In this document: positions 57,946 through 64,000 of the stretch, piece after piece
Layout of the letters: every line of letters starts with the position of its first letter
Position numbering within the stretch: position 1 is the first letter of the stretch
From: Marsupella aquatica
Lineage: Eukaryota; Marchantiophyta
Assembly (NCBI GenBank): GCA_973895155.1
Contig: OZ316896.1
Location: forward strand, 20,894,001-20,958,000
Direction of reading: 5' to 3'
DNA length: 64,000 nt
Position numbers and translations under genes: made by a program
The notes under the pieces: model-generated
Database searches by the model: none
What the model was told of the DNA's origin: nothing
What the model saw: the letters and a program-made list of their open reading frames with translations, nothing else

Positions 57946-60549
57946 TTGTGTCCATGTCTTTCCAAGCAACGAAATTGCATGAGTGGAACTTTATCAAAGA
58001 GTTTAGGGTTAGGAAAATCAAGTCTTGACGCCTCAACCAAAGAAGTCTCAGATATAGAGGTTGAGACTCTTTGGCCAAGAGACTCAGATATTCTCCAAGG
58101 TGCAAGATATTCTTTATATACCTCATATTTGAAACCTCTGACACGAAGAACAAACAAGGAGTGCAATTTTTGACCAGTCCGGGTTGTCTATGACAGGAAA
58201 GAAAACGATTGTAGAAGAGCGATGGCGGGAATTCTTTGCAGACCCTTCACAGTGGTGGGATCACAGGTCAGAGAAGGTAAACAGCTTACCAGAACCTGAA
58301 AGTGCAAAGGATTTCAATTGCTGTTTGACGCTCCATTCTATCGAATTTTTCTTATTTGCCTGTATCTCTGGTAACGCGGTTTTCAACTGGCTCTTAGAAG
58401 TGTGGCGCTGATCAATTAGACTGAACTTTCAGTTGTAGCTAAATGCAGGGTATCCAGACTTTAAGCATAAGACGAAGACGGAGGCCCTTTGGGTTAGAGA
58501 CAAATTGAGGCCCCCTTGGGTGGAAGCAGAGCTGGCTGTATTGGCTCTGGGGGCTGTCAAATTGAGCACTTTTTCACAGAATTTGAAGCTTGCAAGACTT
58601 GTTAAGTCCCGAGACTATGAGGAGGCAGTGGAGCTTATTCACCAAATGCAACGAGATGGCAATCAGCCGGACAAATTTACTTTCACTAGAGTGCTGAATG
58701 CGTGTGCGGGTCTAAAATGCCTCGAAGAAGGCAGACTCGTCCATTCGCAAATCGTTAAGACTGGCTGCGAGTCAGATGTGTTTGTAGGCAGTAGCCTCGT
58801 TGATATGTACGCCAAATGTGGTAGCATAGAGGATGGACGGGCCGTCTTCGACAGCATGTCTGCACGCAATGTGGTGTGTTGGAATGCCATGATTCGGGGG
58901 TATGTCAGATGCGGAGAAGGGAAGAAGGCATTGAAACTGTTTCGGAAAATGAAACGGGAAGGCGTGGAGCCAAACCCTGTCACCTTTCTGGGGTTGGTAA
59001 ATGCATGTGCGAGTTTGGAGGCATTGAAAGAAGGCCGCGCACTTCATGCTCAAATCATTAAAAGTGGTTTTGAGTCTGAAGAATTTGTGTCTGCAAGCCT
59101 CGTTGATATGTACTCTAAATGCGGTAACATAGAAAATGCTTGGCGAGTGTTCAGCAATATGCCTAGACGGGATGTAGTCTCATGGAATACAATGCTTCTT
59201 GGTTACAAGAATTGTGGGCAAGGGGAGAAAGCGTTGGAACTATTTCAACAAATGCAACTTCAAGGGTTAGAACCAGATAGCATAACCTATGTAGGGGTGG
59301 TCAATGCTTGCACCAGTATTGGGGCCCTCGAAGAAGGCAGAAGCATTCATACCGAGGTCATTCAAAGTGGGTTGCAGTCTAATCTCTATGTTTGTAACAG
59401 CCTGCTCGATATGTACAGTAAATGTGGGAGCGTGGAAGACGCTTGGAGAGTATTTGATAATATGCCGACTCGGGATGTGGTCTCTTGGAATGCTATGATT
59501 ATGGGTTATGTAAAATGTGGGCAAGGGCATAGGGCATTGGAACTATTTCGACAAATGCAGCAAGAAGGAGTGTTGCCAGATTGTGTTACCTTTACAGGTG
59601 TGCTTAACGCATGTGGTAGTGCAGGAGCACTCTCAGAAGGTCGCCATGTTCATGCCCAGGTCATTAAAAGTGGTTGTGAGTCTGATGTCTTGTCGGCTGT
59701 AGCCTCATCCACATGTACGCTACATGTGGAAAAATGGAGGAAGCTCGCACAGTCTTCAACGATATGCCTGAACGCAATGTGGTCTCTTGGAATGCTATGA
59801 TCACGGGATATGTAAAATGTGGGCAATGGCAGAAAGCATTAGAACTATCTCGAGAAATGCAATGGGAGGGGGTGGAACCAGATCATGTCACCTTGTTGGG
59901 GGTGGTAAATGCATGTGTCAGTGTCTCAGCTCATGCAGACGACAAGGGCATGGAGAATGCTTGGAGGATTTTTGAAGGTCTCCCCGCACGGAATCTGCTT
60001 TCTTGGAATGCAATGATTCTCGGACTTTTGAAATGCGAGCAATTCCAAAAAGTATTAGAGCTCTCGCGTAGAATGCAACAAGAAGGAGTGGATCCGGACA
60101 GAGTCACAAGTTTTGCGTTGCTGAAAGCATGTGCAACTGTAGGGGCACTTCAAGAAGGCAGAGTTATCCATACACAGATCCTTGAAAGGGGTTTGGTGTC
60201 TGATGTTCTGCTTGGTGGTTGCCTCATAAACATGTATGCCAAATGTGGGAGCATAGAGGATGCTTGGAAAGTATTCAACACGATGCCAACACACAATTCA
60301 GCCACTTGGAGTGCTTTGATTCAGGGACACATGGAGTGTGGAAAAGAACAGGAGGCCATGGACCTATCGCAAAGAATGCAACTGGACTGCAAGGAGCGTG
60401 ACCCTATTTCCGTGATGGGGTTACTTAACATATGTTGTAATGTGCCGGGACTTGAACTGACCAAGAGTGGCCATTCACAAAGTCTCCAAAGGGAATTTGA
60501 ATCCGATACATTGGCCAGCACTAGCCTTCTCCCAAATATGGGAGCATAG
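57946..60549 (+). pseudogene. PLS-type PPR protein with N-terminal PDF motif, frameshifted
   Basis: Exon 1 starts at ATG 57946 and ends at 58099 (donor GTGCAAG); exon 2 starts at 58197 after ATGACAG, in phase. Exon 2 encodes RWREFFADPSQWWDHRSEK, and exon 3 (58449) continues YPDFKHKTKTEALWV: together the PDF motif of plant organellar single-stranded-DNA-binding OSB proteins. The exon 2 donor is uncertain (58302 keeps frame). About 20 P, L and S pentatricopeptide motifs follow, the usual RNA-binding repeats of organelle RNA factors. A one-base loss near 59690 breaks the frame, which continues from 59698, and about one repeat is deleted near 59935. No E or DYW domain follows; it ends in a partial S motif. 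Confidence 0.8.
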
Positions 60550-61143
60550 GTTGTCGGTCTCTATCTTATCCTGTTACTCCTCGGATGTTTGGTAATGCTG
60601 TGCTGGCGGTATATTTACTGCTCGTCAAAGGACTCTCTTCGATAATGCCAGGGCGTTGAGATGGAGACGAGTTCTTTCTTGTTCCAGCTTTCAGTAGACA
60701 TTCGGGCCACCGAAGGCTGGTCTGGTTGGAAGCCCTCCATTTATTTCACTGTTGTAATCCAGCAATTGTGCTGGACCAGTGTTTGCGTGTCAGTTTCGAC
60801 CTGTGCTAGATGGACGTTATCACAACGTTGTTCTGGCTTTTCTCAACTTGACAGCATGATGAACTAGCGCGCTTCTCGCGAAAACGTCCACAAATTTCAG
60901 AGGAAAGCAATTATTGTAAGAATCTCAGGAACTGCATGGCTTCAAGAATGGAATTATTTCTTGCTTTGCTGAGTTGTCATGCCTGTTCTTACTTATGTGA
61001 TTAGTTTCTTACAATGCCTACTGGATCTTACTTCTCTTATTGAAAGCATGTCTAGTACTATTATATCATAGAAAGGATGGTATTCCAACTTATGAAAGAA
61101 AGGATAGGGTAAGCAATAAATGATTATTCAAATCTGAAATGCG
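60550..61143. other. Intergenic DNA between PPR and NB-LRR genes
   Basis: I see no further gene or PPR C-terminal domain here. The genes on each side converge. Confidence 0.5.
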
Positions 61144-63787
61144 TCAATTTACTCTTTGCAGGAAGCAGAGATCATCGACCGAGTTCAAATGCCAGCAGAG
61201 AGATTGGGCTTGGTGGGTTGCGCTAGATTGATTAATACCTCTCAGATTGTTGAGCTCAATGTCAACCTTGAGTCCACGTTCTGGTCTCATGATGAAGATG
61301 AGCAGGTTCTTTTTCATTAGGTTCTGTCCATAGTTTTCCGTCTTAGCACGGGCAAAGCTCTGCAATCCTCTTCGCCCATCACATATTGTTAAAGACCATG
61401 AACATATCCAGAGTGGCCCACTCCCACATGGGTCTTTCGGGAAGTGGATTTTATTGGGTCTTTCCCACTCTAAGCTGGAGAGTTGTCCGAAATTTTCGGG
61501 AAGAGATTTTATTGGGCAGGAGGAGAAAAAAAGACGGGTTAGAGCGGAGAGCAGCCCAAAAGATTCGGGCAGAGATTGTATGTCACAGGAGGCAAATGAA
61601 AGATGTTCTAAGCTGGAGACTTGTCCGAAAGATTGAGGGAGGAGTTTCAAGCTGGGGCAATGTCTGAATTGAAGACGGGTTAAGGCAGAGAGTTGCCCGA
61701 AGGATTCAGGCAACCGTCCCAACAAGTCACACCTTTCGAATTCAAGGTGCTCTAACGCCCTCAGTTGTCCAAATGACTCACACAAGCTTCCGAGTGACCT
61801 GCACCCATAGAATTGAAGCTGTCGCAAAGCGCTGAGTTGCCCGAAGGACTCAGGCAAGCTTTCCAAATCAGGACATTCACAGAATGTAAGGTGTCGCAAA
61901 GCGCTGAGTTGCCCGAATGACTCAGGCAAGCTTTGCAAGCCCTCACAAGATCCCAATCTGAGGTGTCGCAACGCGCTGAGTTGCCCGAAGGATCTGGGTA
62001 GGGAATGGCATCTTGCGCCATTCAATTTTATTTCAAGATGGCCTAATTTGGAGAGCTGCCCAATAGAAGTCGGCACGTCCTCCATGCCCCATAGTTTCAG
62101 ACCAACCAGATCTTTTTGGAGGGCAGGGTTGAAGAGAACCTGACCATGACAGCTCAGCAAGACAAGCTGGGTTGGTAGCGATGTATCATCCGTCGCTCCA
62201 ACAATCTGAATATCGTCGTTCATTTCCAAGAACCGCAACTTCTTCGTATTCTGGAAAGCCATTCTTGAACTCTGGACCTGAATAACCCCATTCTCATGGT
62301 GGACCTGCAGGGCACGAACTTCCTGCAATTCCAAATGAAAAAAACCTTTAGGTTAACACTACCGCAACTTTTGGGTGAAGATGGATCAGCAATTGAAACA
62401 AACTCGCCTTCTGTGGCTCATCCTCAGATTTATTGAACCACCCAAACACGTCTGCCCAGATGCTTCCTAGGTTAGCATTTTTCCATCGGAGGTGCTTGCA
62501 CCCACCTTACATGACACGACTGGGGGCCCAAAGAAAAGAAGGAAAAGAGCCACACATGGCACTCATTCCCACTTCAACAAACCCTTTGCCAAAAATTGAC
62601 CCAGTTCAAATGTAAACTTTTGCAAATGTTTACTTGGAATCTTGGCTAATGGATGCGAATTGCAAACTAAGATGTTTTAATTAAATACCTTTCCATGCGA
62701 TGCATCTGATGTTCCAAGCAACTCAACTTCCCCATTTCTATTGCACATCCAAACCTGGTACTTGCCGTTGTGCTCAGGCTCAGATGCAATCATTCTTCCA
62801 ACACTTCGGAGTTGCTCATGCACCTTGATATAGTCATCCTCTCCCACATCATAGACAAGAGACGTGTCTACCAAGGTTTGCCACAGTAACTCACTCACCT
62901 CTCCATAAGCTGCTCTCCATGCCAGTTTGGCTTTACCCAATGTCCAGACCCAGCTCTCACAAAAGAAGTTTGTGGCATCCAAAAAAATCTCCTGCTCCTT
63001 CTCTCCAAGGCTGTCAAAACTCAGCCTCAACTTCGCCGATAATCTGTCGTTCAAGTTTTTCACTTTTTCTGCTCTCTGTAACACACTTAGAGTATCTTTC
63101 CAGACCTCGTGCTTCTCTTTCCCCCGTAGGTACTTCCCCACGACCTCTAGGGCTAGAGGCAGCCCATCGCATTTCCTGACAACGTCTTCAACAAGAATTT
63201 CCAGCTCCACATCTAGCATTGTTGGCTCTGGAAACGCATGCTTCATGAATAACAATTTAGCATGGTTCTCAGCCATGAAATGGACCTCGTGAATTGCGCC
63301 CACGTCCTTCAAAATGTCATGCTCACGAGACGTCCAAATGAAGCGGCTTGCTGGATCTGTATCTTCAGCTAAGTCAAGTAAAACATTAATATCACGATCA
63401 GAGACGTCATCCAAAGCCAGGAGCAACTGTTTACCCCTCAAGATAGACAAATTGCGTTCTCCTCCAACCTTCTTGCCTTGGAAATGCAAACATTTCCACA
63501 ACTCTTCCTTCACATCATCCTCCCTCCCTTTGATAAGTTTCACGTCTGAAACAAAGCAAGTATAATCAAACTTGGGCCCCAAAATGTTGAAGATCGCCTT
63601 TGCTCGCGTGGTCTTCCCTAGTCCTCCCATGCCAACCAAGCCTAGTGTTGTCACACTTTCCAGCTTGCTTAGGATTTTTTCTTCTTCACCGTGCATGTCA
63701 GTCATGTGCTGGGGTAGACGCTGGAAGTTTTGAGGGCGAGCACCTCCCACAGAAGTTTTGTTTTCTATCCTTGCTTTCTCCTGCAGT
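61144..63787 (-). CDS. NB-ARC-LRR disease-resistance-type protein, 3' part
   Basis: Reading leftward, one exon starts after acceptor AACTGCAG (63788) and ends at 62689; a 366-nt intron (62323-62688) joins the LRR exon (62322-61144) in phase. The NB-ARC has P-loop GMGGLGKTT, kinase-2 LLLALDDVSD, RNBS-B FIWTSRE, GLPLAL, and a TNL-like EIFLDATNFF. The MHD motif reads VHEQL, so the His-Asp pair is changed. Nine LRRs of the form LPxSFGQLSALxxLxF follow, nearly identical at DNA level. The last is followed by a tail without repeats. NB-LRR proteins detect pathogens. The N-terminal domain lies beyond the right edge. Confidence 0.88.
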
Positions 63788-64000
63788 TCCAAGAATTGGA
63801 GTGGTCAAGATGTTTTGAAATTGGGAAGGAAAAAAGGTAACTATTGATAAAGCCCATAAAAAGTGCTAGCTTAACTGATGATACATGATGGGTCAAATGA
63901 CCCTGGAAATATGAGAAAGTGCTTGTCTCAGATGAATCTCGCGCTTTTACAAGAGAGATTCTGGCAATGTTTGAAATGGGGTCCTTCAGGGCCGAGATCC
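63788..64000 (-). other. Intron upstream of the NB-ARC exon
   Basis: A pyrimidine-rich tract on the minus strand precedes the acceptor at 63788. The upstream exon is not in the window. Confidence 0.5.

Overview
The window is nuclear DNA of a land plant, most likely a seed-free lineage (fern, lycophyte or bryophyte). The evidence is a long PLS-type pentatricopeptide gene that begins with an OSB-type PDF motif, an isolated SERAC1-like alpha/beta-hydrolase of the kind fused to NB-LRR proteins in early land plants, an NB-ARC/LRR gene with TNL-like motifs, TTTAGGG-type telomere-like tracts, and plant Copia, Gypsy and CACTA elements. No species can be named from sequence alone.

Layout. Host DNA occupies 1-2459 and 51911-64000. 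Between them lies a stack of nested transposons. Level 1 is a Copia element (2465-51905) with 353- and 330-bp LTRs and a perfect 5-bp target-site duplication (AAAGA). Level 2, inside the Copia gag-pol region, is a minus-strand Gypsy element (4029-47646) with two 1167-bp LTRs that differ at about two dozen positions by eye. Inside the Gypsy sit a 2.1-kb insertion (41036-43171, duplication AAAAG) and, at level 3, a very large insertion (about 6822-39806) that splits the RNase H coding sequence. Level 4 elements sit inside that large insertion: a 5.1-kb CACTA transposon (26951-32057, duplication CTA), a 296-bp hAT-like MITE (37137-37432, duplication ATTGCGCC) and a 333-bp retroposon (39178-39510, 20-bp duplication). 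Removing the CACTA and the MITE restores open coding frames in the gene they interrupt.

The large insertion is the most interesting part. It carries two divergent multi-exon genes. Gene A (minus, 8349-12125) resembles a eukaryotic DDE-type transposase family (DUF7869-like DNC...GHTHxxxD motifs). Gene B (plus, 26830-38612) joins a basic N-terminus, a ParB/sulfiredoxin-like GGQH motif, a 31-residue tandem repeat and an FCP1/NIF phosphatase-like C-terminus whose catalytic aspartates are gone. The palindrome AACCATGGTT occurs 15 times exactly, only between 9.9 and 39.2 kb, in promoters, introns and flanks of both genes and never in their exons. The best copies extend to a perfect 20-bp palindrome. 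A ParB-like protein encoded beside clustered parS-like palindromes suggests an undescribed self-recognising element; this functional link is inference. Both genes now carry nonsense mutations, mostly in CAG-to-TAG context. The centre of the element (14-25.6 kb) is repeat-rich and largely non-coding.

The right-hand host region holds a small two-membrane-segment protein gene (53002-53727) whose damaged paralogue lies at the left window edge, a truncated hydrolase gene, a PDF-PPR gene with a frameshift, and the 3' part of an NB-ARC-LRR resistance-type gene that runs off the right edge.
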